From: Strigamia acuminata
Lineage: Eukaryota; Arthropoda; Chilopoda; Geophilomorpha; Linotaeniidae
Direction: 5' to 3'
Length of the DNA: 64,000 nt
NCBI GenBank assembly: GCA_949358305.1
Contig: OX442314.1
Span: forward strand, 43,470,581 to 43,534,580
Position numbers and translations under genes: made by a program. The notes under the pieces were generated by a model that ran no database searches, was not told the DNA's origin, and saw only the letters and a list, made by a program, of their open reading frames with translations. This document shows, one piece after another, positions 55,407 through 64,000 of the stretch. Each line of letters starts with the position of its first letter. Position 1 is the first letter of the stretch.

Positions 55407-57282
55407 CGAAACATGTCAGTTATGATCTTGACTGCTTTTTCAAACTCAGCTGTTGACACTGGTTTGTCCTTTTTAGAGGAAGGGCAGTCTTTTTGCCAAT
55501 GTCCTAATTTTTTGCATAAATTGCATGGATCAGTGGCAGGCGATTTCTTTTTCGTTGCTGCTGGCGAGGCAGAACGAGAACGAGCGTCAGACCGGCGCTC
55601 TGGCGACACCGCGGGTGATTTTGAATTCCTTTCGGTATTCACCTTTGATGCGTCAAATGAAACATTTTTTGGTTTCATTTTTGGCTTCCATTTGCCTGCA
55701 ACGGGGTTATTTTTTGCTAACAGCGCCGCTGCTTTGGCTAATAAAGCCAACGTCTCGTCTCCCGTTTCCTCCTCCTCTTCAGCTTCTTCAGCTTCAGATG
55801 GCGGAGTTTCAGCTCCAGTTATATTGGCGTGTAACTTAGGGACTGAATGAGGATTTTTGACGTCCTTTTTGGAAGATTCTTTTTTCGAACTCTTCTCATC
55901 CACTTCGTCTAGAAAGTCTTCGTAACTAGGTGGCTGCAACAATTTCAAACCATTAAAGGTTTCATTGTTTTGCTCAGCGAGTCTTTTCTCTCGCTTTAAG
56001 TACGCTGACCTTTCGGCTTCTGTAAGATAAGCTTTGTACTTTTCGTCAATGCGCAATTGATTGACTTCCATGAACTCGTTTAACTCGGAGAATTTCCCCG
56101 GGTCGGGAGCGTCCGACATCATCAGAATATTTTTACTATATTCTGTGAGGCCAGCTCTAAACTGATCATCTGCTGTTGCATCAGTAACAGCATGTGGCAT
56201 TCTGCCAAGCAGATTCTCTGCTCTTAGCATGTACGAATGTAAGCTTTCGCCTTTTCGTTGCTTAAGACATCTCCAGAGCGTCTTGATGTCTTCGCTCGAT
56301 TCACCAAATTTAAACATAAATTGTTTAACGAAGTCATCCCACTTCGTGAAGTTTTTCCTGCGAAACCACTCCTTGACACCGCCAACTAGTATTCTTGGTA
56401 CTAGATGGGCCAATGCACCTTCACAGCTAAAACTGTGAACTTTGCCTAGTTCGAATATTTCCAGCAAGAGGTTTGACCCTGCTTGCCAATTTCCATTATA
56501 GGCATGTGGGATAACTCGATCCCATCTAATGAACTTTTCATCTGTTGTTTGATGAGTCCATTTATCAGAAGTAAATTCACTTATTTTTTGCAAAATAATT
56601 TTATCCCTTCTGCTTTTTCGCTGTTGTTGAGCATTTTGCCTCAACAACTGGTCAATCTCATCTTTCGTGTAGAAATCGGGTCTTTGAGTTCTACTACGTG
56701 TTCTGTGACGAGATCGCCCTCTCACACTGGGGCGTGAGGAATCTGTATCAGACGCAGATTCATAATTCGGATTTGGCGGCGGATCGGGGTCCGGAGGATC
56801 GTCGCCATCTGGCGGACGACGGTCTCCATTTGGTGGTCCCCTTCCATTTCGATTGCCATTCGAATTGTGGTCACGTGAGTGGCCACCTCCATGTCCATCT
56901 GAACTATCTCCACCTGGTGGGTCACCACCTGGCGGATTTCCACGGTATCTCGGCCCATCACGGATGTCGTTATGACAATCGCGTTTTGGTGAGCCTTTTC
57001 GCGGATTATCGTGTGACCGTCCACGATCGTGTGGTTTCTCACGTTCTTTATTTTTTCTCTCTAGCAATCCGATTAATCGGTCACTATTGCTAAAGAATCG
57101 ATCCGAATTTTGCGGAACGTTTGGGGAATGATATTCGGTCGGGTCTGGTTGTCGCTTTCGCTTTTTGCGACTGTGATGACTATTGCGGCTTCCACGACTA
57201 CTGCGTGAGTCATCACTGTCAGTCCAACTTGATTGTCGACTGACTTTTGGTTTAGCTGATGTTAAATCAATCAACTCAGGTG
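55394..57282 (-). CDS. gag: Element 4 Gag, N-terminus missing in gap
   Basis: About 628 residues are visible; the frame is open into the N run and no ATG lies near the break. The first 200 residues are rich in Ser/Arg and Gly/Asp/Pro (repeated PPGGDPPGGD and PPDGDDPPDPDPP). A capsid-like region then holds GVKEWFRRKNFTKWDDFVKQF and LRAENLLGRMP. The zinc knuckle CNLCKKLGHWQKDC is near the C-terminus, which ends in the frameshift site. Confidence 0.88.
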
Positions 57283-57482
57283 NNNNNNNNNNNNNNNNNN
57301 NNNNNNNNNNNNNNNNNNNNNNNNNNNNNNNNNNNNNNNNNNNNNNNNNNNNNNNNNNNNNNNNNNNNNNNNNNNNNNNNNNNNNNNNNNNNNNNNNNNN
57401 NNNNNNNNNNNNNNNNNNNNNNNNNNNNNNNNNNNNNNNNNNNNNNNNNNNNNNNNNNNNNNNNNNNNNNNNNNNNNNNNNN
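57283..57482. other. Assembly gap of 200 N
   Basis: Exactly 200 Ns, probably a placeholder, so true length is unknown. It separates element 4 gag from satellite DNA and hides the element 4 5' LTR. Confidence 0.99.
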
Positions 57483-57928
57483 GATAAAAATAGAGAAAAA
57501 ACTATAAAAAGGTAAAAATCGATAAAAATGGGGAAAAAACGATAAAAATCGGTTTTAACAATTTCTACCGATTTTTATCGATTTTTACCGATTTTTACCG
57601 ATTTTTAACGATTTTTACCGATTTTTATCGATTTTTACCGATTTTTATCAATTTTTACCGAATTTTATCGATTTTTACCGATTTTTATTGATTTTTATTG
57701 ATTTTTATCGATTTTTATCGATTTTTATCAATTTTTACCAATTTTTATCGATTTTTACCGATTTTTATCGATTTTTACCGATTTTTATCGATTTTTATCA
57801 ATTTTTACCGATTTTTATTGATTTTTACCGATTTTTATCGTTTTTTCTCTATTTTTATCAATTTTTACCGATTTTTAACGATTTTTACCGATTTTTATCG
57901 ATTTTTATCGTTTTTTCTCTATTTTTAT
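57483..57928. repeat. AT-rich decamer satellite, left block
   Basis: Tandem ATTTTTACCG / ATTTTTATCG decamers (a period of 10, often alternating as 20). The first 70 or so bases (57483-57552) carry the units on the opposite strand (CGATAAAAAT). The array switches strand near 57553-57570. Occasional TTTTTTCTCT variants interrupt it. Long frames here only reflect the period. Confidence 0.95.
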
Positions 57929-58192
57929 TGTGGAGTTTTGGGGTTTCGACAGGCGACAACGGTCGCCAGGGGGCGGGGCGGGCATACGCGAATATGTCCG
58001 ATAGACGTTTTGGGGGTAGACAGCCAATTGGGGGCTGTTCCTTGTGGTCAGCCAATCAGGGCTGACCAGTCTCATATTTAAATGTAATAATTTGTAATAA
58101 AGATCACTTTGAATTTAACAAGCTAGTGTGTGCGTCGCGGACCAGCGGGTCCGCCATTTTGTTTATTTGGAGTCAGCTAGTAATAGTTTACA
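57929..58192 (+). repeat. Element 5 LTR (5' LTR)
   Basis: 264 bp with TG...CA ends. It contains a TATTTAAA and two closely spaced signals TAATAATTTGTAATAAAG. Confidence 0.96.
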
Positions 58193-58205
58193 TCAGAAGT
58201 GGGAT
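58193..58205 (+). other. Element 5 primer binding site (probable)
   Basis: TCAGAAGTGGGAT lies directly next to the LTR. It is complementary to ATCCCACTTCTGA, the acceptor/T-arm part of insect tRNA-Leu as I recall it, but the bases that would pair with the tRNA's last five positions (…CACCA) are absent: TTTACA, the LTR end, stands there. Confidence 0.5.
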
Positions 58206-58392
58206 AGAAGGATTCGATGCGACGATAGATGATAAAGTAGACGAAAAAGTAGAGAAAGTGAGAGGCAACGACTGTTTTTGGCGACGGGAACGAAATTCGG
58301 GGTAACAAATAACGCGTGGACGGTTCGGGAAACGAGAGACGATTCGCCGAATAAACACGTGCTACGAAGGTTAGCCGAACTTCGAACGAGAG

Positions 58393-61300
58393 ATGGCCGA
58401 CGCGGAAGCAGTATTAGCAAAAATCCAACGTAAAGAGATTCCAACGTACGAAGAATTAAACGTGCTGAGGACCCGGGAGATTAAACCACTGTTACGAGAG
58501 CGAAAAATCGTACCACAAAAGTTGAAAACAGACATGCTGGGACAGTTATGGCGCGCGATGCGTATGGAGGCGGGAATCATAGAAGAAGTAGGAAGCGACG
58601 ATGAAGACGACGACGAGAAAGGCGAAGAGGAAGGCGAAGAGAAAGACGAAGAGAAAGTAGAAGACAACGATCCGGAGATAGAAGAAAACCCACCGGTACA
58701 AGCAATGATGAACGGCGGATTTAGTGCGGATCAAGTACAAGAGATGATGAAGCAAATGATGGCGTCGATGCTAGCGATGCAGACGAAACCAGAGGCGCCG
58801 AAAGAGCCGAAAGAAGTGAAAAACGCGCCAAAACTGCCACGATTTTCGGGAGACCAGAACGAGTTGCGGACAACGACGCAGTGGTTGGCGGACGTTCACG
58901 AATACGCGAAAGAATACAAATGGACGAACGCAACCAAAGTAACGACGGCGGCGGCGGCGTTGGATGGTCCGGCGAAGGTATGGCACGAAAATTCCGGAAC
59001 GACGATACGGAAATTTGACGCGTGGGAGGCCGAGTTGAAGAAGAATTTTCCGGATCAACGACTAACATACGACGAGAAAGAAAGGTTGATTCGGGCACCG
59101 CAGAAGAACGACGAGACGGCCGAAACCTATTTACGACGGAAATGGGCCACGTGCGAAAAGTTGGGAATGACGATCGGGGACGCACAGGAATATTTGTTGG
59201 ACGGGCTAAAACTCAAGACCGCCACGGCGCCAATGTATTTTCTCCAGTACCAACATATCACCGAAATCGTCCGAACGATGCGAAGCGTGGAAGCGCGGAC
59301 CAAAGTCGCGATCGTCGAAACAAAAGTGAAGACGTCTACAGCGAAGCCAACCGGGAACGCGATGATCAAGTGTTACAAATGCGGCGAGAAGGGGCACCGA
59401 AAGGAGGACTGTCCAAACGAGTTGAAGTGTTTTAAATGTCACGAGTCGGGGCATTTATCGAACGCGTGTCCAAACGGGACAAAATGTTTTAATTGTAGCG
59501 GATTTGGGCACATGGCGAACACGTGCCCAGAGCCAAAGAAAGAGCGGAAGCAGCCATCGAAGGACAAGTTGGACGTTAAGACGAAGAAGATTTACAAGAT
59601 CGAAGCCGAGGAGATGCAGCCAGAATTCGAGACCATGATGTGGGTCGATGGAAAGAAATGCAGCGCGGGAATCGATACGCAAAGCGCCGTGTGTCTAATT
59701 AGTAAGACGTTTGCGAAACGTACGAAAATCGAGGAGCCGGACTACGAATTCGTGATCGAAGGATTTAATCAAGACGCAAGTCGCTATCGCGGGCGAACGA
59801 GATGTGATGTGGAAAGCGCAAACGTGAAATTGACGGATGTCGAGTTCTACGTGGTCGACGACGCCAGGATGCCGACGGAAGTCTGGATAGGGAAGCCATT
59901 CTTGAAACACCCAACGATCACGATGCAGTCCGATGGAGGATACGTAACGTTCAGACCGAGGGAAGGGATGCAAGACCAAGCAGGAATTACCAGAATCGAG
60001 CCGAAAATCACTGCAGCAAAGCCGCGAGCGCTCGTGATCGACGAGAACAAAGTGGTGCCAGCCCACTCGATAAGTTTGGTGACGGTACGAGCAAAGAATC
60101 AATCAGACGGGTTGTTTTACGTAGAAAACGAACGCGCGGTGACGGATCGATTAGAAGTACCAGAAGGTTTGATCGAAGTAAAGAACGAGCGGGCAATAAT
60201 GCCAATAATCAACGATGGACCGGAAGAAGTACGAGTCACACGAGGTCGAAAGCTTGGACACGTTGAAATCACCGAAGAAGAACCGTCGTTGCACCAAGTA
60301 CAAGTCAAGAAAGTCGCGACGACCGAGGCGAGTCCGAGGATGCGAATAACGGCCGACGAAATTAATTTGGGCAAATCGGTGACGCCAGAAGAGACGGAGA
60401 TTGTACTGACGATGATCAACGACGAATTTCGAGACTGCTTCGCTACGAGTTTGGAGGAGGTCGGATGTTTCCCAGATCTCAAGATGGAAATCGAAGTTAC
60501 AACGACAAGACCAACGAATTTGCGGCGATACCAGTATTCGGCGGCGCAACAGAAAGAAATCGACAAAATGGTCGCCGAGTTGGAAGGAGCAGGATTCGTG
60601 ACGCGATCAAAAAGTCCATTCAACAGTCCGATCGTGATGGTGCGCAAGAAAACTGGCGAATGGAGAATTTGTATTGATTTCAGGTCGCTCAACGAAATAA
60701 CGGTGAAGGAACACTTTCCGTGCCCCAGGATGGATGAGTTACTCGACGGGACGCACGAATGGCGAGTCTTCCTAGTGTTCGATTTGGCGTCGGGTTACTA
60801 CCAGATCGAATTGACGGCCGGAGCGCAAGAGAAAACAGCATTTTCGACAATGAACGGCAAATACCAGTTTGTACGGATGCCGTTTGGGTTGATAAACGCG
60901 CCGTTTGTTTTCAATCGAGTGATGGAGTTGGCGTTCGGACATTTGCCATACGAAGTACTGCGCAGATATATGGACGATCTTCTATCGGGTGCGAAAACGA
61001 ACGCGGAGTTAATCGAGAAGATGCGAAAGATCTTAATCGAGGTGAGAAGATCGAAGCTCACATTGAAGTTGAGCAAGTGCCACTTCCTCTGCGAAGAAGT
61101 ACAGTTTCTCGGGCTACGACTGACGAAAGACGGCCTACGACCAGGATTCGAGAAAACAAGCGCGATCAAGAATTTTGCGAGGCCAAAAGACATACGAGGC
61201 GTAAGGAGCTTTTTGGGATTATGTGGGTATTTCCGACGATTTATCGCAGGATACGCGACAAAAACGAGAGCGCTGACGAAATTAACTCGCAAGAACGAAA

Positions 61301-63141
61301 CGTTTGTGTGGACGACTGAGTGTGAAGCGGCGTTTCAGGGGTTAATTGGAGAATTGATTGCGGAGCCCGTGTTGAAGATCTACGATAACACACGACCGTG
61401 CGAGGTGCATACGGACGCATCACAAGACGGGATCGGAGCAGTGTTGATGCAGCGAGGCGAAGGAAACGATCTGCACCCGATTATCTACGCGAGTAGAACG
61501 ACGACCGAATGCGAGAAGCGATATCATTCAACGGAGCTCGAGTTGATGGCGGTAGTTTGGGCAGTATTGAAATTTCGGATGTATTTGTACGGCTCGGAGT
61601 TTACGGTGGTGACAGATTGCGAGGCGGTACGGTACGGGTTGAAGAAACGGGAGTTGACGCCACGAATCGGGAGATGGGTGTTGGCGCTTTCGGAATATAA
61701 TTTCAAAGCAATACATCGACCAGGATTACTCATGGGCCACGTCGACGCCCTGAGTAGGAACGCGGAACCAGCAAGCGGCGAGGAAACGGAGATGGAACGA
61801 CGGTTCAAAGTTAACCAAATTAAATTTACAGAAGGCGACTGGCTCGTGGCTGCGCAGGAAAGCGATCCCGAGTGTAAAGAGTTGAAGGACGCGCTGTCGG
61901 TAGAAGATAAAAGTTCATTGGACGAACGAATGCAGCACAAGAGTCGGGGATACAAAATCAAGAAGGGACACGTTTATTTCGAATTGACGGCAAATGGACG
62001 GCGAAGGGATGTATTGTATTTGCCCAAGATGATGCGGAGACAGATCACGAACGAAGTACATATTGGACACGCGCATCCAGGAGTCGACGCAACGATTGAG
62101 GCGATTCGGAAGAGGTTTTGGTTCCCCAGGATGCGAAGTTACGTAAAGGCAGCCGTAGGAACGTGCGTCGAGTGTTTGATGAGGAAGGAACCAGGAGGAA
62201 AACGGGCCGGCGAGTTGAATATTATCGAGAGACAAAGGGTGCCATTCCACACTGTTCACCTGGATCATGTGGGCCCCTTTCCGAAGAGCGGCATTGGATA
62301 TCGACACATTCTGGTGGCGGTATGCAATTTTTCGAAATTGGTCTTTCTGATGCCGGTGAAATCAACGAACGCAACGACTACGTGCAAAGAGATTCGGAAG
62401 CTGTGTGCACGAATGTGGATCCCGACGCGGATTATTACAGATCGAGGAACTGCGTTCACCAACGCATTATTTGCAGAGATGTGCACGGAACTCGAGATTC
62501 GACACGTGCTGACTTCGACGGAAAATCCGAGAGCGAATGGACAAGTGGAAAGGATGAACCGAACGATAGTTCCAATGTTGGCGAGCCAAACGACGAAGGA
62601 CGACGGGAGCGATTGGAGCAAAGGGATTGACAAGGTTGAAATCGCGATCAACTCAAGAATCAACCAGTCGACCAAGAAAACACCGTTGGAGGTGTTGTAT
62701 GGATTCCAGCCGAGAACGATCATCGAGCCAAGATTAGCAGCGATAGTAGTCGAGGAAAACGATGGAGACGGGACAGAAATCGAAGACATAAGAAACGAAG
62801 CATACGAAACAATGACGGAAAACCAGATCAAGCAGAAAAAGGCGTTCGATAGACATCGAGGACCAAGCCGGACATACGAGGTCGGAGATGTGGTCGTCGT
62901 ACGAAGGAAAGCGATCGCAATACAAGGCAAAGCAGGGAAACTCAGTAATCTATACCGAGGACCATTGCGAGTAAGTCGGCGAATTTCGAGCACAGTGTAC
63001 GAGGTTACGAGTCTTGAGAACCCACCTCGATACAAAACGACCGCACCAATCGACCAGATGAAGAAGTGGACATTCGAGGACGACGCAGCATCGGGAGCCG
63101 AAGACGAGTTAACAGGTGTCGGCGGGGGCGCCGACATTTAG
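58393..63141 (+). CDS. gag-pol: Element 5 fused Gag-Pol polyprotein
   Basis: 1582 residues in a single frame, with ATG at 58393. An acidic region (about 68-102) precedes a Gag core. Three zinc knuckles follow at about 325-380 (CYKCGEKGHRKEDC, CFKCHESGHLSNAC, CFNCSGFGHMANTC). The protease has GIDTQSAVCLIS near 425, keeping the Asp-Thr but with Gln in place of the usual Gly. RT has ICIDFRSLN and YMDD near 859. RNase H has HTDASQDGIG near 1008. The integrase zinc finger runs H..H..CVEC near 1224-1258, with catalytic residues in LDHVGP, ITDRGTAF and NGQVERMN. No frameshift is needed between gag and pol. No break is seen. Confidence 0.96.
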   Translation: MADAEAVLAKIQRKEIPTYEELNVLRTREIKPLLRERKIVPQKLKTDMLGQLWRAMRMEAGIIEEVGSDDEDDDEKGEEEGEEKDEEKVEDNDPEIEENPPVQAMMNGGFSADQVQEMMKQMMASMLAMQTKPEAPKEPKEVKNAPKLPRFSGDQNELRTTTQWLADVHEYAKEYKWTNATKVTTAAAALDGPAKVWHENSGTTIRKFDAWEAELKKNFPDQRLTYDEKERLIRAPQKNDETAETYLRRKWATCEKLGMTIGDAQEYLLDGLKLKTATAPMYFLQYQHITEIVRTMRSVEARTKVAIVETKVKTSTAKPTGNAMIKCYKCGEKGHRKEDCPNELKCFKCHESGHLSNACPNGTKCFNCSGFGHMANTCPEPKKERKQPSKDKLDVKTKKIYKIEAEEMQPEFETMMWVDGKKCSAGIDTQSAVCLISKTFAKRTKIEEPDYEFVIEGFNQDASRYRGRTRCDVESANVKLTDVEFYVVDDARMPTEVWIGKPFLKHPTITMQSDGGYVTFRPREGMQDQAGITRIEPKITAAKPRALVIDENKVVPAHSISLVTVRAKNQSDGLFYVENERAVTDRLEVPEGLIEVKNERAIMPIINDGPEEVRVTRGRKLGHVEITEEEPSLHQVQVKKVATTEASPRMRITADEINLGKSVTPEETEIVLTMINDEFRDCFATSLEEVGCFPDLKMEIEVTTTRPTNLRRYQYSAAQQKEIDKMVAELEGAGFVTRSKSPFNSPIVMVRKKTGEWRICIDFRSLNEITVKEHFPCPRMDELLDGTHEWRVFLVFDLASGYYQIELTAGAQEKTAFSTMNGKYQFVRMPFGLINAPFVFNRVMELAFGHLPYEVLRRYMDDLLSGAKTNAELIEKMRKILIEVRRSKLTLKLSKCHFLCEEVQFLGLRLTKDGLRPGFEKTSAIKNFARPKDIRGVRSFLGLCGYFRRFIAGYATKTRALTKLTRKNETFVWTTECEAAFQGLIGELIAEPVLKIYDNTRPCEVHTDASQDGIGAVLMQRGEGNDLHPIIYASRTTTECEKRYHSTELELMAVVWAVLKFRMYLYGSEFTVVTDCEAVRYGLKKRELTPRIGRWVLALSEYNFKAIHRPGLLMGHVDALSRNAEPASGEETEMERRFKVNQIKFTEGDWLVAAQESDPECKELKDALSVEDKSSLDERMQHKSRGYKIKKGHVYFELTANGRRRDVLYLPKMMRRQITNEVHIGHAHPGVDATIEAIRKRFWFPRMRSYVKAAVGTCVECLMRKEPGGKRAGELNIIERQRVPFHTVHLDHVGPFPKSGIGYRHILVAVCNFSKLVFLMPVKSTNATTTCKEIRKLCARMWIPTRIITDRGTAFTNALFAEMCTELEIRHVLTSTENPRANGQVERMNRTIVPMLASQTTKDDGSDWSKGIDKVEIAINSRINQSTKKTPLEVLYGFQPRTIIEPRLAAIVVEENDGDGTEIEDIRNEAYETMTENQIKQKKAFDRHRGPSRTYEVGDVVVVRRKAIAIQGKAGKLSNLYRGPLRVSRRISSTVYEVTSLENPPRYKTTAPIDQMKKWTFEDDAASGAEDELTGVGGGADI

Positions 63142-63154
63142 TCGGATGACCGAG

Positions 63155-63418
63155 TGTGGAGTTTTGGGGTTTCGACAGGCGACAACGGTCGCCAGGGGGC
63201 GGGGCGGGCATACGCGAATATGTCCGATAGACGTTTTGGGGGTAGACAGCCAATTGGGGGCTGTTCCTTGTGGTCAGCCAATCAGGGCTGACCAGTCTCA
63301 TATTTAAATGTAATAATTTGTAATAAAGATCACTTTGAATTTAACAAGCTAGTGTGTGCGTCGCGGACCAGCGGGTCCGCCATTTTGTTTATTTGGAGTC
63401 AGCTAGTAATAGTTTACA
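63155..63418 (+). repeat. Element 5 LTR (3' LTR)
   Basis: 264-bp partner of 57929-58192; no difference noticed. The sequence just upstream (GTCGGATGACCGAG) is a poor polypurine tract, which is unusual. Confidence 0.96.
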
Positions 63419-63895
63419 TTATCAATTTTTACCGATTTTTATCGATTTTTACCGATTTTTATCGATTTTTACCGATTTTTATCGATTTTTATCAATTTTT
63501 ACCGATTTTTATCGATTTTTACCGATTTTTATTGATTTTTACCGATTTTTATCGTTTTTTCTCTATTTTTATCAATTTTTACCGATTTTTAACGATTTTT
63601 ACCGATTTTTATCGATTTTTACCGATTTTTACCGATTTTTAACAATTTTTACCGATTTTTACCGATTTTTATTGATTTTTACCGATTTTTATCAATTTTT
63701 GCCGATTTTTATCGATTTTTACTGATTTTTATCGATTTTTACCGATTTTTACCGATTTTTATCGTTTTTTTCTCCATTTTTATCGATTTTTACCGATTTT
63801 TATCGATTTTTACCGATTTTTATCGTCTTTTCTCCATTTTTATCGATTTTTACCGATTTTTATCGTTCTTTCTCCATTTTTATCGATTTTTTATA
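63419..63895. repeat. AT-rich decamer satellite, right block
   Basis: The same ATTTTTACCG / ATTTTTATCG decamers as the left block. They continue from the TTAT target duplication to about 63895, with TTTCTCCATTTTTATCG variants at higher spacing near the end. Confidence 0.95.
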
Positions 63896-64000
63896 TCAAA
63901 TTGTAATGTTTTTTAAAAATTTATTGTTGAATAAAATCATAGATTTTTAGTCAAAAAATTGATTTTTGTGATTTGTGAGTCAAAAAATAAATTTCTGTGA
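63896..64000. other. AT-rich sequence after the satellite
   Basis: No gene seen. GTCAAAAAATTGATTTTTGTGA and GTCAAAAAATAAATTTCTGTGA look like two diverged copies of a unit of about 30 bp, perhaps the start of another simple repeat. Confidence 0.4.

Larger units (their letters stand above)
47245..57282 (-). mobile_element. Element 4: Gypsy LTR retrotransposon, 5' end lost in the assembly gap
   Basis: The minus-strand order is gag, -1 shift, pol, three-exon third ORF, polypurine tract, 3' LTR. The 3' LTR inner end (CACCACA at 48109) is clear. The outer end is placed at TGTCTAGGG (47245) by analogy with the TGT starts of the other elements. The 5' LTR, PBS and start of gag fall in or beyond the 200-N gap. 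After the gap the sequence is satellite, so either the scaffold join omits several hundred bases or more, or the element is truncated. Confidence 0.9.
57929..63418 (+). mobile_element. Element 5: compact Gypsy LTR retrotransposon inside the satellite
   Basis: It is 5490 bp with 264-bp LTRs (TGTGGAGTTTTGG...AGTTTACA) and a perfect TTAT duplication (57925-57928, 63419-63422) taken from satellite sequence. One fused gag-pol frame, no third ORF. Integrase lies after RNase H, as in Gypsy. It is clearly a different lineage from elements 1-4. Confidence 0.97.

Noticed and set aside
57688-58081. Long FYRFLSIF-type ORFs in the satellite (also 63352-63725)
   Set aside because: The period-10 repeat lacks stops in these frames; the codons simply repeat the satellite unit.
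62265-63137. 290-codon minus-strand ORF
   Set aside because: Opposite strand of the integrase part of element 5; no motif.
1-64000. tRNA, rRNA or CRISPR features
   Set aside because: None seen; only the tRNA-complementary primer sites of the elements.

Overview
The window is eukaryotic, almost certainly from an insect or a close arthropod. Host introns are short (about 60-90 nt) with GT-AG borders. The host genes belong to animal families: a Sidestep-type Ig receptor, a DEG/ENaC (pickpocket-like) channel remnant and a RING protein. About four fifths of the sequence is LTR retrotransposon DNA of the Gypsy (Metaviridae) type; most copies are intact and look recent.

Layout. 1-591: end of a Gypsy-type LTR abutting a scrap of an Ig exon. 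680-3353: a decayed DEG/ENaC 3' region, a RING-finger gene on the minus strand, and a partial duplication of their shared 3' ends. 3358-16226: element 1 (minus). 16989-45119: one 14-exon Sidestep-family gene (775 codons when pieced together) carrying element 2 (18558-30343, minus) inside exon 7 and element 3 (31335-44525, plus) inside the transmembrane exon 11. 45259-45876: a small minus-strand gene ending tail-to-tail with it. 46056-47186: a single-exon gene of unknown function. About 47245-57282: element 4 (minus), cut by a 200-N gap. 57483-63895: an AT-rich decamer satellite into which element 5 (57929-63418, plus) has inserted.

Elements 1-4 share one plan: gag with one CCHC knuckle, then pol (protease, RT, RNase H, integrase) in the -1 frame. 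In all four the frames are joined by the slippery heptamer A AAA AAC, a 5-7 nt spacer and a GC-rich stem. A third gene then sits where env would be. In elements 1, 2 and 4 this third gene is homologous between copies, has no signal peptide or membrane span, and its reading frame only works if short acidic leader exons are spliced on; it is the best candidate here for something undescribed. Element 3 carries an unrelated third protein with a CxxCxGxG zinc motif, and its 1656-bp LTR holds a duplicated hairpin module. Element 5 differs: a 264-bp LTR, one fused gag-pol frame, three CCHC knuckles and a DTQS protease motif.

The paired LTRs of elements 1, 2, 3 and 5 have equal lengths and look identical or nearly so. 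Elements 1, 3 and 5 have perfect 4-bp target duplications, and element 2 has one mismatch in four. The insertions are therefore young, and the two in the receptor gene leave otherwise undamaged exons on either side.
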